DNA of 64,000 bases. Source: Phaseolus vulgaris. Taxonomy: Eukaryota; Streptophyta; Magnoliopsida; Fabales; Fabaceae. The notes under the pieces are model-generated. The model made no database searches. It worked only from the letters and a program-made list of their open reading frames with translations, and was not told the origin of the DNA. The stretch spans positions 40,914,393 through 40,978,392 of the forward strand of contig NC_023756.2 in the NCBI RefSeq assembly GCF_000499845.2. Direction: 5' to 3'. Positions 47,901-60,956 of this stretch are shown piece by piece; the stretch's first letter is position 1, and every line of letters begins with the position of its first letter. A program made the translations under genes and the position numbers.

Positions 47901-50217
47901 GAGAACATATTTTACACATTTGCACACAAAATTTCACATATAAAATAAAATAACATCCACTTTTAATCACTCTCTACACTTTATTTTTTGTTTTTCAATT
48001 TCAACTCATCAAAAATTATTTATATATATATATATATTACATTTCTATCATCTCATAAAAATTGAGTAAAAATAAAAATGTGGATACACAGGCGCGATTG
48101 CATCTCTGTTTCTACTAATATATATGAAGAAGTTAGACTAGTGTAATTCAATTTTTCTATAAAATTGATTTTATTTTTAATTAATATGAATTCAAACGGA
48201 TCTATCACATCAATTAAAAATTAATTCATATTTTATCTAAATTATGAATTATTTGATAGTGATTTAATATATCTAATAAACTATATTAAGGTATTATTTA
48301 AATAAGTAAATTTAAGTATAATCTAATTTTATAAAATCAGTTTTATCTCTTGAAAAAAAGAAAACACACATATATATAATAATTTTTTATTCTTCAAAAT
48401 GTGTCAGAGAATAATCAGGTGTGGTTGGCAATGGTTGATGAAAATTTTCTATCTTTTATGAAAAGGAATGGAGCATGGTAAGAAGTTTTGGAAAGTTGGA
48501 TATGTAAGAATAAAATGACATGAAAAAGATATATGAATAAGGGGAAAAAAGAGGTTAAATGTTACAAAAATGTCGTTGATGATGAAATTGTACAAAGTGG
48601 TGTTTGAATTATATAAGTAAAAAACGAAGAATGCAACACGACCCTACCATAGGGTACCATGCACCTAACTGGTCATGATCAATTTGGTAGTTTTCCTTTT
48701 TCAACCAAATAATGGTACTGTGTTCAGAATTCATCACCGTGTTTAGATTTTTATCAGATGGGTTTTCAATATTTTATTATTGAAGTAGTTCATAGATATT
48801 AAACTAAAAGCATTATATGAAAATCAGAAATAAAAATGATAAAAAAACTACCCTGTTATTATTTATGTTAACGGATTTCTTTAATTTCACATGTAACATG
48901 TTGTTTTTCTTTGATAATTTATTATTTTAATTTTACATTACACATTCCATTTAAATTATCTAATGATTTACATTTTATAATTTTTCCTCTATCTTAAATA
49001 TTATTAAGTTTTAATTTCAATATTTTTCTCTTATTTGAATTTCTGCTTTTATTTTATCAGCAGAGTTGAATTATTTTATTGATATTTATAGTTTTTAATG
49101 TTTTCTAATAAATTTAAGAAATGATATTTTATATATTCTTTAAATCATTCAAATTGGATTTTTTTTAGTTCCTAGTATAGAAGAAAAAAAAAACAAACAA
49201 AAAATATGTCTTTGATTGAATATTTTGGATTAAAATCCTACTCCAAATTTCATCAGATCTTAACAATTTGTGGGTATCCTCTTTTAACAAATTAAGTAAG
49301 TAGATGAAGAATATTAAGATTAAAATTTACTTACTTCATTTAAGAAGAAAATATACGACCATGGAAAAAAAATGAATATGAGAGGGTACATTCCCATTGA
49401 AGAAAGATACAAAAGTTTCACATCATATACCACTCTGTAAAAATTTAATATGAGACAGTCCATTTCCATATGAAGAATGGTAATTAATTGATTAGGATCA
49501 AGCGTGTTCTTGAATGATTATTAAGTCCATTTATAATTTCTTTTAGTTGTAGAAAATTAGGAATTAATTATTAAAGACAAATGCTTATGAAAACTAGTCC
49601 AAATATATGCAGGTGATGAAAAAATATCTGTTTTTTAATAGTTTTTCATAAGAAAGTTTGTTTGATTTCTTTCTCATGTTTTTTCTTTCTGTTTTCATCT
49701 TGTTTGTTCAACATCTCATTCAATCTCTCAGTTTGTTCTATTGACTGCACTACTCTCTACCAGCTACTTGAACAATCTTGTTTAAGAACATTCTAAACCT
49801 GCTTCAAAAAAGTTCTTATAAAACTCACTTTACTGGTTAGTATAACATTCATGTGAAGTAGTTGTAGTAACATATGGTGATCAAAGTTGTAGTCAAAGAT
49901 GCATTTCATTGTTAATAATGTTTCTTGACATTTTCCAAACAACGTTGAAATGTTACAGCAATTATTACCTCACATCAGCAGTCAAATACTCAGAAACGCA
50001 CCCATTGGTGAAAACAGGCCCTTTCACTTTTCTCCAAATCTGGTCCCACTTCTGAATCCTCACGCCACCATTGTATTCCACTCTGCAATGTAATTCACCT
50101 CTTCCACTTCATTCCAATACTTAAACCCCCACACTCCACCAATCACCACACAGACGCTTGCTTTCTCACACCAAAAGCACTATTTTTTTTTCTTACACCC
50201 ACCACCCACCACCCACC
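44949..50217. other. AT-rich intergenic and promoter region of the PMT gene
   Basis: No ORF with family signatures over 5.2 kb. There are several low-complexity AT stretches and a (TA)n run at about 48020-48040. The last 150 bp before 50218 are C-rich with few G (CCACCCACCACCCACC) and probably form the 5' leader of the PMT gene. Confidence 0.5.
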
Positions 50218-53200
50218 ATGCCCAGTTCTGATTCAACTTCACCCTACCATCCCACGGCCAAACCCTCCAAACCAAATACTCACTGCAAAAAAACCAACCT
50301 CTATTCCCTTGTCGCACTCCTCTGCATTTTCTCATACACCTTCGGTGCATACCGGCAAACCTCCAAACCCACAGCAACACTTACAACAAAACCATGTTTC
50401 CATAGCCCACCCTCCACCTCACACTTAGATTTCTCCTCTCACCACAACGCCACTGCCACCTCTCTCCCTCTTTCCACCTCCACATCTCGCTACCCTCCCT
50501 GCGACGTGTCGCTCAGCGAGTACACCCCATGCGAGGACCACGCCCGCTCCCTCCGCTACTCGCGCCGCAGAATGGTGTACCGCGAGCGCCACTGTCCCAC
50601 GAAGACCGAAGCTCTCAAGTGCCGCGTCCCCGCGCCGCACGGATACCGCAACCCCTTCCCGTGGCCGGCCAGCCGCGACGTCGCGTGGTACGCCAACGTT
50701 CCGCACCGCGAACTCACCGTCGAGAAGGCCGTGCAGAACTGGATCCGCTACCAAGGCGACCGCTTCCACTTCCCCGGGGGCGGCACCATGTTCCCCGACG
50801 GCGCCGACAAGTACATTGACGACATTGGGAAGTTAGTTAGCCTCCGCGACGGCTCGGTGAGGACCGCCGTCGATACTGGCTGTGGGGTACGCGCGCTTTC
50901 CGTTTCCTACTTTTTTTTTTTTAATTTTTTGTTTTTGCTCGTTGTTTCATGGTTAAGAAAACATTTTTTTTCTCAAAAAAAATAAAATTAAAGTGGTCTT
51001 TTGGACTGGGTTGGAACATCTTTGTCCTTGATGTTTTTACTTTTGGTACACCAATGATGATGTTTCCACCGTTTGGGACCCCACTGAAAATTAAATTGAA
51101 CTAAATCTATGTATCAATTATATTTTAAAATTATTGTAAATATTTTTATTTGTTTGTTAACAGTATATTTTGTTTTTCTTAATCATTATTTTATATTACT
51201 ATTGAAAACAAAATTGAGTTTTTGAAGGATTAGTTGGGTCCTACGTTTTTTCTCGTTTTACTATGCGTCCCTTTCTCAGTTTAACAGTGAGCATCTCCTA
51301 AAGTTACTACAAAGCTTATCACCCTTGAATTGAAGGCACAACCTCATTAGTTGTTGTAAAGAACAAGGCCCTTAAGCCCATTTCTTTTCATGCTCCAATA
51401 ATGGTTAAGTTGTTATAGAATTATTTTTTGGGTCGGATCTGTACAATAATTTTTATCTTAATATGTCATTTATTTTCTCTCAGTTTTAGCTTTTGGGGTA
51501 CATTTTCTTTGACTTTTTATAAAAAAATCCACAAATGAATAAACCGGGCGAGGTATGTGCTTCACGAGGTAAAGAAACATCCATAGTACTATAGCTGAGA
51601 TTTCCAAACTTAATATTATTATAGTTTACAACAATTTATAATAACTGAGTTCAACTGGAAGTAGAAACATATTTGAGTGGCTGATTATTATAATGCTATA
51701 TTTTAATATTGTTTATTCCCTAACGTGGCATTTGTCTGGTTAGTTAGTCACAAACCAGATGTACTTCTATTAACCTAGGCTTTCAATTCAGGTATTTCAT
51801 ATGTTACATTATTTTATGTCATCTTTTCGCGGATTACATGTGATGTCCCGGTCGCATCTTAAGAAGATTTATCTACAATCTTGCTCAATAGTGTGTTGTG
51901 GTTCAAAGGACCAAAAGGGCAAACATTAAAAAATCTTGTCAGCTATATTTTATGTAAAAAATATGGCTTCTTTTGTGAAGAATAATTTGAAGAAACTGAA
52001 TTTAATAGGTCAAAAGCTTTGATAATGCAGGTTGCTAGTTGGGGAGCCTATCTTCTGTCACGTGACATCATAGCAGTGTCCATTGCTCCTAGGGACACCC
52101 ATGAGGCACAAGTTCAGTTTGCTCTTGAAAGAGGGGTTCCTGCATTAATTGGAGTCCTAGCCTCAAAGAGGTTGCCTTTTCCTTCCAGAGCCTTTGACAT
52201 GGCACATTGTTCACGATGCCTCATTCCATGGGCTGAATACGGTACCAATGATATTCTCACTCACCAAATGCAAATAAATTAATGTATGAAGAATAAGATT
52301 AATTTAAAGTGATACCCTCAGATTTATTGAGACTCTCTGGACATTACTTCCTACCATTTTAGTGTTTTGGATAATCTACTTCACCAAAAAACGTGTGTTT
52401 GTGTGTAACGAGGATGTCAGTGTAATGTTTTGGGTGTTAGTGTAAAAGTAAAACAGCAAAGTGCATCTGAAAAAATTGTTTGTGTTTTATGAATGAAGCT
52501 TCATGATTCAAAACTAACGTGTTATTTTTTTTCCTTTTCCCATTTGTGGAATTAGACGGGCTTTATCTAAATGAAATTGATCGAATTCTACGCCCCGGTG
52601 GGTATTGGATTCTATCTGGGCCACCAATTCGTTGGAAGAAACATTGGAAAGGATGGGAAAGAACGAAAGATGATTTGAATGAAGAACAGACCAAAATCGA
52701 GAATGTAGCTAAAAGCCTGTGCTGGAACAAGCTAGTGGAGAAGGATGACATAGCTATTTGGCAGAAAGCCAAAAACCATTTGGAATGCAAAGCCAACCGC
52801 AAGCTCACTCATAACCGACCTTTCTGCAAGGCACAGGGTAGCCCTGACAAGGCCTGGTATTTTCCCATTACTCGTGTTTGATTTCTGCAAGTTAACATTT
52901 CCATCTGTTTTTTGTTTTTGGTTAAATTAACATGTCGATAATTTTGTGGAAATAATCTGTGCACTTCGTAAAAAAACTGTCATCAACTTACAATTTGACA
53001 CGAATAAGAAATCTGTTAATTTGTTGATCATTATTGATAAGATACATATTATGGTTCTTGATTAGTTGATAATGTTATTTTGTTTTTCATTACAGGAACC
53101 TCATTAGAGAATTTTAAACTTAGGTCCTATTTAAAGGGTACATAATGTATTCACTGACAGTAAAACATTTCAGGCTGTTCCAATGACAAATTGTGTATGA

Positions 53201-54384
53201 TAGTAATGGATTTTTACAATGGTTGTTTAACAAATTTTTTTATCAACTATTAGTTTAAATACTCAGTGAAATTCTATGAACTTGGTCAGTTCTTTAACTG
53301 GAGTTTTCTATTTTCACTTTTCAGGTACACTGATATGCAAACATGTTTGAGTCCTCTGCCTGATGTATCCAGCAAAGAAGAAACTGCTGGTGGGGCATTG
53401 AAAAATTGGCCTGACAGACTAAAAGCCACCCCACCAAGGATTTCTATGGGGACCATAAAGGGGGTTACCCCCGAAACTTTCTCAAATGATAACAAGCTGT
53501 GGAAGAAAAGGGTATCATATTATAAGAATGTTAATAATCAGCTTGGAAAAGCTGGGAGGTATCGCAACCTTTTAGACATGAATGCTTACTTGGGTGGATT
53601 TGCTGCGGCTCTCATAGATTCCCCTGTCTGGGTCATGAATGTGGTTCCTGTTCAGGCCAAGGTTGATACACTTGGTGCAATATTTGAAAGGGGGTTGATT
53701 GGAACATACCATAATTGGTTAGCTCAGTTTTCTTTCAATCTTTATTTGATGAAATTCATTCCTTTTTTTTTTCTCTGTAAAAACGTCTATGGCCATTATA
53801 ATGTTGCAGGTGTGAAGCAATGTCTACTTATCCTAGAACTTATGACTTAATTCATGCTGATTCGGTATTCAGCCTCTACAATGACAGGTATATATATGCC
53901 TTTTTATTACATTTCCCAGATAATGTTTAACTGAAAATTTCTACAAAGTTTAAAATTCTGGATTCATCTTAGCTATTAAATCAAAACAAAAAAGTTGAGT
54001 AAACTACCTTATCCTAGTTTTGCAAAACACTTGGTTTGTGGAAAATGTAAATGAAAAAAGACCAAATGTGCATCCAAAATGGAAATTTTAGTGTGATTTT
54101 GATGTCTGAAACATGAAACTAAACAGACAGTTGATTTGTTTATGCATTGTAGATGTGAATTGGAAGACATAGTGCTAGAGATGGATAGGATTCTTAGACC
54201 AGAGGGAAGTGTAATAATCAGAGATGATGTTGATATATTGGTAAAGGTAAAGAGTATAGTGAATGGCATGGATTGGGACAGTCAAATTGTGGACCATGAA
54301 GATGGCCCTCTTGAAAGGGAGAAACTTTTATTTGCTGTCAAAAATTATTGGACATCTCCACTTCATCCCAACAAGAAAGAATAG
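50218..54384 (+). CDS. Golgi-type PMT-family S-adenosylmethionine-dependent methyltransferase
   Basis: Six exons join to 1884 bp (627 codons plus stop) with all GT-AG sites in phase: 50218-50886, 52031-52241, 52556-52856, 53325-53717, 53810-53887, 54153-54384. Start: the ATG at 50218; nothing upstream in frame is a true ATG. It is a type II membrane protein with a short cytosolic tail, one membrane segment at about residues 28-45 ([18 protein letters not shown]), a Pro/Ser/Thr-rich stem, then the PMT (DUF248) domain. Motif I VDTGCG ends exon 1 (residues 218-223) and continues ASWGAYLL. Also seen: [69 protein letters not shown] and [17 protein letters not shown]. This family is thought to methylate cell-wall pectin in the Golgi; the N-terminal half resembles the PMT16-18 group. 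Exon 1 is strikingly GC-rich while the introns are AT-rich. Intact by every check I can make. Confidence 0.95.
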
Positions 54385-56836
54385 TTAAATACATATTTTT
54401 AGCCATTTAGATGCCCTTTTATTTCAGTTTATCTCCTTTTGTTGTTAAGTTTTTAGTTGTTATTCTTTTGTATTTTTTACTTCTTTTCTTTTGGTGCTTG
54501 CATATTTTGATATTTAGTTAATTGCAAATTCAGTTTTTAACTTCTACAAAGCTTTTCATTGGCACCAATACTCAGTATTCATATATTTATAGCTTTTTTA
54601 TTTATAATTGTAACAATAAAATTAGAACTTTAGACTTAGTGTATTATGCATATTCATTTTGTAGAGCTATTTAATGGACCCAAGTTCTCATTTAAAAATA
54701 TTTGTTAGATGTCTTTTTTAAATAACAATTTGAGTCTTAGTTGATTTATACCGGTCAATGAATCATTTAAAAACTAAAATAAATATATAATTTGTATTTT
54801 AAAATTTAAGTCATATTAATAAAATTAATTTTAATTTTAACTATAATTATTTAATATATAAACTATAATATACGTGTTTTAAAAATTATACTTTTTATTT
54901 TTTAAATACAATTATAATGTTTATAAAATAGAATGGTCCATAATTTCACGGGGGTTCACCTATAAATGAACTGACTTATAAATTTATGATGGACATATTC
55001 ATTTTAAGTCTATTGATGTTTATAGGTTAAATAAGTGAAATAACAATGTTTAATTTAAATTTAAATTATTTTAACTTATATAATATATTTGAGTTTTTTT
55101 AGGTCGGTCAAGTGTATTTTAACAACTTAATATACTTGCTTTTTTTTATACCTTATGTTTAGGTTTTTTGCTATAAACATATTGATGCAAGATATATTGT
55201 TTAGGAATTGAAAAAGAATTGTGGAAGAACTTCAAGATTATAAACTGTAAATTCATACAAACACAGTAGTTTGCATCAATAATTTAATGTAGTTAATAAT
55301 ATTTGGTATATTAATTTATACTAATTATTTATTTAAATAATGTGTTGATGCATGCATGTGACTTGACAGTGTATTAGTATTTGACCGGAGACTTATTTAA
55401 ATAAAATAAAAAAATTATAATATTAAGAAGAAAAATGAATTAATTTTTTTAAATGTTATTATGAAAATAATATAAGTTCTGGAGTTAATAAAAAATAAAA
55501 ATAGTTAGAAAAATAAAAATTATTTATAAGAATGATAATTGAAATTAATATGAATTGACAAAGCTTAAAAATATCATAAATAGAATGAGATACAGAAAAT
55601 ACTTTTTTTTTTTTACTTTCAAATTTTGAGTGTTGATCCCGTGAAAAGATTAAATCAACATACATTTAAAATAAACAACATATAACACTTAAAAAATAAA
55701 ATAATAGAAGTAAAAGAATATATAAACATATATGTAGAGATGAAAAAAACAAAACATACACTTATTTTGGTATAGATGACAGAATATTATTACTTTTAAA
55801 CACATGAAATTACTAAATAAACATATTTGAATTAAGGCAACAGAAATTCAATTAAAACATAACAGTGAAAAAATAAATTTATGTAGTCACACAAAACAAT
55901 ATGTAACTGTATACAATAAATTTGTAATAAGTAACAAAACAAATGAACAAGAGAATAACAAATAGAATCGATGTGTAAAAGATAACAGAATTTATAGCCA
56001 AAACAACGATTCTAACTTAACTCCAAATCAAAGAAGATTCCTACTTTCATCTTGAAAACTCAATTCTAACTTAACTCCAAATCAAAGAAGATTCCTACTT
56101 TCATCTTGAAAACTCTAGTACTTCCTATTGAAACACATGCTCAATTAAATCTTTAAATCTTTAATATAGTGCTCTTCATAACTTATATCTTTCTAAAACT
56201 AAACCATGACACAACTAAATCTAACTTGCAACTTGCTCCACACTTGTTGAACAACTAATTATTTTACTTCCTAGAGATTTTAAAACTATTGATTTCTATT
56301 CCAACAGCTAGAAGATTGAAAATGAATAACAAACCAATTCATTCTGAAGATAACATCTAGATCTTACAAAACAAGCGTCTCAAAATCATCTAGAATTTGA
56401 GTTTATCAACCAAATCATAATACCTATAATAAAAAGTATTACACCAAAATAGCTATTGGTGTAAAACTGTTAATCTAAAATAACACTTTCAATTAAATTC
56501 CCAAACCCTTAATAAAATGAAATAAATCACACAAGAATTTAATATAATTTCAACTTCAGACTTTTAGAGTTAAGATAGAGAATCATCTCGATTCAGTTAT
56601 GAGTGTGCACCCTCATTACTTTATCAAGATCCTTACATTCTTAATACTAAAACTTTCATTTAGAACATACATTTACTAAAGCACATACAAGATTTTTAAA
56701 ACTTTTCTAAAAAAAACATTTGAAAACCTTTCACTATAACTTTAATTAAGACTCCAACAATTATTTATAAGCAGAAGAAACATAATGAACCCACTACCCT
56801 CAGGTCATCCTAAGGATGAACTGCTCTGATACCAAA
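54385..56836. other. 3' flank of the PMT gene and probable LTR-element interior
   Basis: 54385-54650 is likely the PMT 3' UTR. The rest is AT-rich with no coding signal. A 54-bp tandem duplication lies at 56009-56116 (ATTCTAACTTAACTCC units). A minus-strand LTR and PBS adjoin at 56821, so the right part should be the leader of a retroelement, but no gag or pol can be read. Confidence 0.45.
56821..56834 (-). other. Primer-binding site (initiator Met-tRNA type)
   Basis: On the minus strand TGGTATCAGAGCAG lies two bases inside the LTR end. TGGTATCAGAGC is the common plant LTR-element PBS matching initiator methionine tRNA. It gives the element a minus orientation. Confidence 0.75.
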
Positions 56837-58947
56837 TGTAACATCCCTAGATTTTCACACATCTAAAAACTAAAATTTGTATAAAATATTAAAAAGAAAA
56901 TATAAACATAATACAATATGTCCACCACTTTTTCTTAAAATGTTACAAAACATATCTCTCTTCATAAAACTTTAATATCTACATAAAATTAAAACAAATA
57001 TTCAAATTTCAACTAAAATAATTTCATCATCCAGCTTCTCACAAAGGAGGAGCTCAATCACCTGTAACATCATCTGCTCCCGTGTAAATACACGATCATC
57101 ACATATAAGAAACAACACAAACAAATAACAGGGTAAGCTAGCTATATAAAACAAAATTCTATATAATTTCAATTTGAAATTTATAAACATAAATCATTAA
57201 GTTTCATACAATTTCTCAAATCATCAAGTGTCACACTAATTCTCAAATCATCAAGTGTCACACAAATTCTCAAATTTCAAGTGTCTATTAAAATTCAATA
57301 TTCATTTTTCACATGTCAGACTTCCACTGACTCATATCACATAGACACTTGACTCTACTTCCGGAAGACTCGTGTATTGAAATTAGAATCCTGAGACCTA
57401 CACCTGTCATACTACTCGTTGTGAATCCACACAACCATGCGCATAAACATCTCAATATCTCATCATCTCGTATGACAGGGTAAATTCATATGACCTGAAA
57501 GACCAGATTATATTTCAAACCCTAGACAAAGTCGTATGAACCTCCATCGACTCTCACCAACTGAATAACTTCATCTATGTGATTCCATTATATCAGTAGA
57601 GTCAGGATGTCTCATTACGGGCCTGACAGATCAATACACCCTAACAACAATCTCAACACGGTATTTCCTTTCCTGAAAATACTATGTCTTGATCACACTT
57701 TCAAATCATTTCACACTTCATTTAACACATCAATACACCATTCAATCATAATATACAATTTAAACTTTCTAACAATCCAAATATATCCAAAAAGTTATTT
57801 AACAATAGTAATCCAAAATAAACTATGCTAAAATAATAATAATAGCAATATCCATATATGTATACAAAATTTTGGATTGATCGAAAATATTTTAGGTTGA
57901 TCTAAATGACACTAGAGAGCATTAGAAATTTTGGATTGATCAAAAATATTTTAGGTTGATCGAAATTACACTAGAGAGCACCAAAATCTTTGGATTGATC
58001 GAAAATATTTTAGGTTGATCTAAATGACACCAGAGAGCACCAGAAATTTTGGATTGATCGAAAATATTTTATGTTGATCGAAATTACACCAGGGAGCACC
58101 CATAAATTTTGGATTGAACGATAATAGTTTAGTTTGATCTAAATTACACCAGAGAGTACCCAATAAATTTGGATTGAATGAAAATAGTTTAGTGTGATCT
58201 AAATCACACAAAATAACAAAGTCCCTGCTATAGCTGAAATTACTCTAAATCAACATCAAACAACCCATACTTAACAACATTATAATTGTATAACAACAAC
58301 CATATATCAATTTCACATTCAAATCTCAATCAATTTCTAATATACTTAAAACAAACAATCCTGGAAGAAAGTTTGAGACTGGTGACCACGTCACCCTCAC
58401 ATCCAGATCTTCTAGCCTAATGTTCTATTGGAAATTAAGGCTAGCTTCTCTTACCTGAAAATTAGCAGATATTCGCTAAGAGCTCCAAATCCACCAAGAA
58501 CTTAAAGGTAACATAATCTGCACCACAAAGTCCTAATAAAAAATCTAACTATATCATTAGGACCTTGAGCTAATAGAGATTAACCCTGAAGCTAAAAAAG
58601 TCACATGCAAAGCAAATACAATAACAAGTTCAAAATTTGACTCAAAGAGAAGAGCAAAAATGAACTTACTCTATCAGAGATTCTGATCGGACAATCTTGT
58701 AGTACTCAACGCCAGGAGTCTGATGGTGGACTCTGATCGTCGAACTGATGAATGAGGAAGTCAGAATCTTAGATAGAAGGGAGAGGAAAGGAAAAAAGCT
58801 TTCTAGAGAGATAGTGGTTCTTTTTAAAATAAAACCTGAATAACATAATTTCTATTTATATGCTCTTTTAAATTTAATAATAAAATATTCAGGTGTCATT
58901 TTAATTTTACCACTTCTACTCTAAGATTATTTTTCTCAATCCTTACA
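56837..58947 (-). repeat. LTR (about 2.1 kb) of a minus-strand retroelement
   Basis: On the + strand it runs from TGTAACATCCCTAG to TCAATCCTTACA (TG...CA). The PBS adjoins at the left. It contains the 59-60-bp array at 57867-58225. Its right 600 bp (58340-58947) match 59660-60305 as a diverged direct repeat. No partner LTR is found to the left, so the element is incomplete. Confidence 0.65.
57867..58225. repeat. Tandem array of 59-60-bp units (six copies)
   Basis: Units begin with TTTGGATTGA at 57871, 57930, 57989, 58048, 58108 and 58168. Each has a GGATTGATCGAAAATA half and a related GGTTGATCTAAAT half, then a linker CCAGAGAGCACC. The periods are 59, 59, 59, 60 and 60 bp. It lies inside the LTR and is not coding. 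Confidence 0.9.
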
Positions 58948-59142
58948 CACAACAATTCATTCACTAATCATATAAATATCTAATTAAAGAGATTTTCAAT
59001 TAACTATACATGAAATAAAAGTTTACATACTTTATAAGAAAAATTATATAGAAATAAATCAATCTTTTAAAAGCAAATAAAAATTAGTTTAACATTTTTA
59101 TTTTTATTTATTTATTTATTATTATCATTATTATTATTATTT

Positions 59143-59445
59143 TAACTCTAGCTTGAGCTAGAAATTGCTAGATTGAGTTAGAAATTCGCCAAAGAGCAAC
59201 CAGAATTTTAGCTTGAGCTAGAATTCTCTAGCTTGAGCTAAAATTCGCTAGTTTGGACTAAAATCCTCGAGAGAGCACCCAGAATTTTAGCTTGAGCTAG
59301 AATTCGCTAGCTTGAGCTAAAATCCTCCAGAGAGCACCCAGAATTTTAGCTTGAGCTAAAATTCGCTAACTTGAGCTAAAATCTTCTAGAGAGCACCCAA
59401 AATTTTTAGCTTAAGCTAGAACTTGCTAGCTTGAGCGAAATATGC
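59143..59445. repeat. Tandem array of about 60-bp units (about five copies)
   Basis: Built from paired AGCTTGAGCTAGAATTCGCT half-units and the linker AGAGAGCACCCAGAATTTT. The arrangement equals that of the array at 57867-58225 and the linker is shared, but the half-units differ (GCTTGAGCTA against GGATTGATC). One unit is longer than the others. Confidence 0.85.
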
Positions 59446-60305
59446 AGAAAAATTCTGCATAACTTAATATACCTATTAGATTATAAATCAATATCTCATT
59501 CAATTCATAAATTATCAATCTACACATTACATTGACAGTTCCTATTCAGCATGATACAATCACTCTCATTGAATCATTGAGCTATTATGTCCATCTATAC
59601 ATATATATGATTTCTAATTCCAAAACCATTTAAATCAAACAACCAATTCTCAATCACAACACTTTCAATTTCAATCAAACTACAATCTACTCAAAACAAG
59701 GAATCTTGCAACAAAATTTGGAATTGGTGACCACGTCACACTCACATTCAAATCTTCTAACCTGGGGTTCTTTTGAAAAATTTTAAGCTAGCTTCCCTTA
59801 CCTGGACTTTAGCAGATGCTCACTAAGAGCTCCAAACCCACCAAAAGCTTAAGGATACCCTAACCTGCACCATAAAGTCCTAATCACAAATCTAACTATA
59901 TCACTAGGACCCTGAGCTAACAGAGACTAATTCTAAAGATAAAAACCTCACATGCAAACTTAAACTAAAAGGCAACCTAACCAGATCAAAACTAACTCAA
60001 AGGAAAATGAGCCAAGAATGAACTTACTCTATCTAAGATTTCGATCGGTCAATCTTGTAGAGTTCACTGTCAGGAGTCCAATGGCGGACTTCGATCGTTG
60101 ATCTGATGAGCGAGGAGGACGCAATTTTAGAGAGAGGGCAGAGGAAAGGAAAAAGAGTTTTTAGATAGATGATGATTCTTTTAAAATGAGACCTGAATAA
60201 CTAAATTTCTATTTATATAGCATTTTCACTTTAATAATAAAATATTCAGGTGTCATTTTAATTGTACCATTTATACTCTAAGACTATTTTTTTCGGTCCT
60301 TACAA
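59143..60305 (-). repeat. Second, partial LTR copy of the same family
   Basis: 59660-60305 aligns with 58340-58947 in order (GGTGACCACGTCAC, AAGAGCTCCAAA, AATAAAATATTCAGGTGTCA, final CCTTACA). The left end, with the TGTAACATCC start, is missing, so this copy is truncated or its outer half has diverged beyond recognition. Confidence 0.65.
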
Positions 60306-60648
60306 TTAAAATCAAAATTAAAATTGAATATTTAATTATTTAAAATAATAACAAAATCATAAATAATAACTATAATATAGAATAATAATATAGAATAATA
60401 TAAATATAGAATAATAATAAAAAATTAAAAATAATTATAATAAAAATAAACTTATAAAATAATAATAATAATATAAAGAATGATAATTTTATTTTATGAA
60501 AAAATTTCTACATTGTTAGATGTATTAATAGTGTTAGATAATTTGTAATTCATTTAAGTCAAGTAAGAAAATTATACGAAAATAATGTTTTAACTAAATG
60601 TGGGTAGTACATACAAAAAATTTATCATAATCAATTCTAAATTTTCTT
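60306..60648. other. AT-rich spacer with ATAATA runs
   Basis: Contains (AATAATA)n-like low-complexity sequence at 60340-60480. No gene. Confidence 0.5.
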
Positions 60649-60956
60649 TTAGATAAATATAACGAGTGTGTTATTAATGGAGAAGAAATAAGAAGAAAAA
60701 TAGAGTTGTTCTATGGTTTGTTTGCAGCAAGATTTGTTTGAAACACAAGAACCACCATGAGGATAGAAAACACTTAAGCAGAAAAAGTTACAAGCTTTGT
60801 TATCTGGACAATGCCCTTGTTTGATGGTGCAAAACACCTCTGCTTCATCACTTGGCCCATTCTTCTCAATAATTTCCCTACTTGAGAACACACAACCAAA
60901 CCAATGTATAACATTCCCAACAAAACTATCTTTACATTCATCATATTCAAACCCAT
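60649..60956 (-). pseudogene. Defensin-like (DEFL) secreted Cys-rich peptide, frame break
   Basis: Minus strand; ATG at 60956 opens a typical signal peptide (MNVKIVLLGMLYIGLVV). A short spacer and a Cys-rich core follow in a second frame: EVFCTIKQGHCPDNKACNFF, then CLSVFYPHGGSCVSNKSCCK. Seven cysteines and the GG-S-C spacing fit the plant DEFL family, whose members are secreted defence or signalling peptides; eight cysteines would be usual. The two parts differ in frame by two bases at a TGTGTG run near 60893. No convincing intron joins them: the only phase-correct GT-AG pair would leave about 66 bp. So this is either a pseudogene or a two-base sequence error. The core frame also runs about 24 residues past the last Cys before its stop. 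Confidence 0.5.

Noticed and set aside
50425..50819. Long ORFs on other frames over PMT exon 1
   Set aside because: They are by-products of the high GC content of that exon; the PMT frame has clear family motifs and correct splice sites.
56821..56834. tRNA-like sequence (complement of TGGTATCAGAGC)
   Set aside because: Only the primer-binding segment is present, next to an LTR end. There is no cloverleaf, so it is not a tRNA gene.
57867..58225. Regularly spaced repeats resembling a CRISPR array
   Set aside because: Units are contiguous, with no unique spacers, and lie inside a plant LTR. No cas-like gene.
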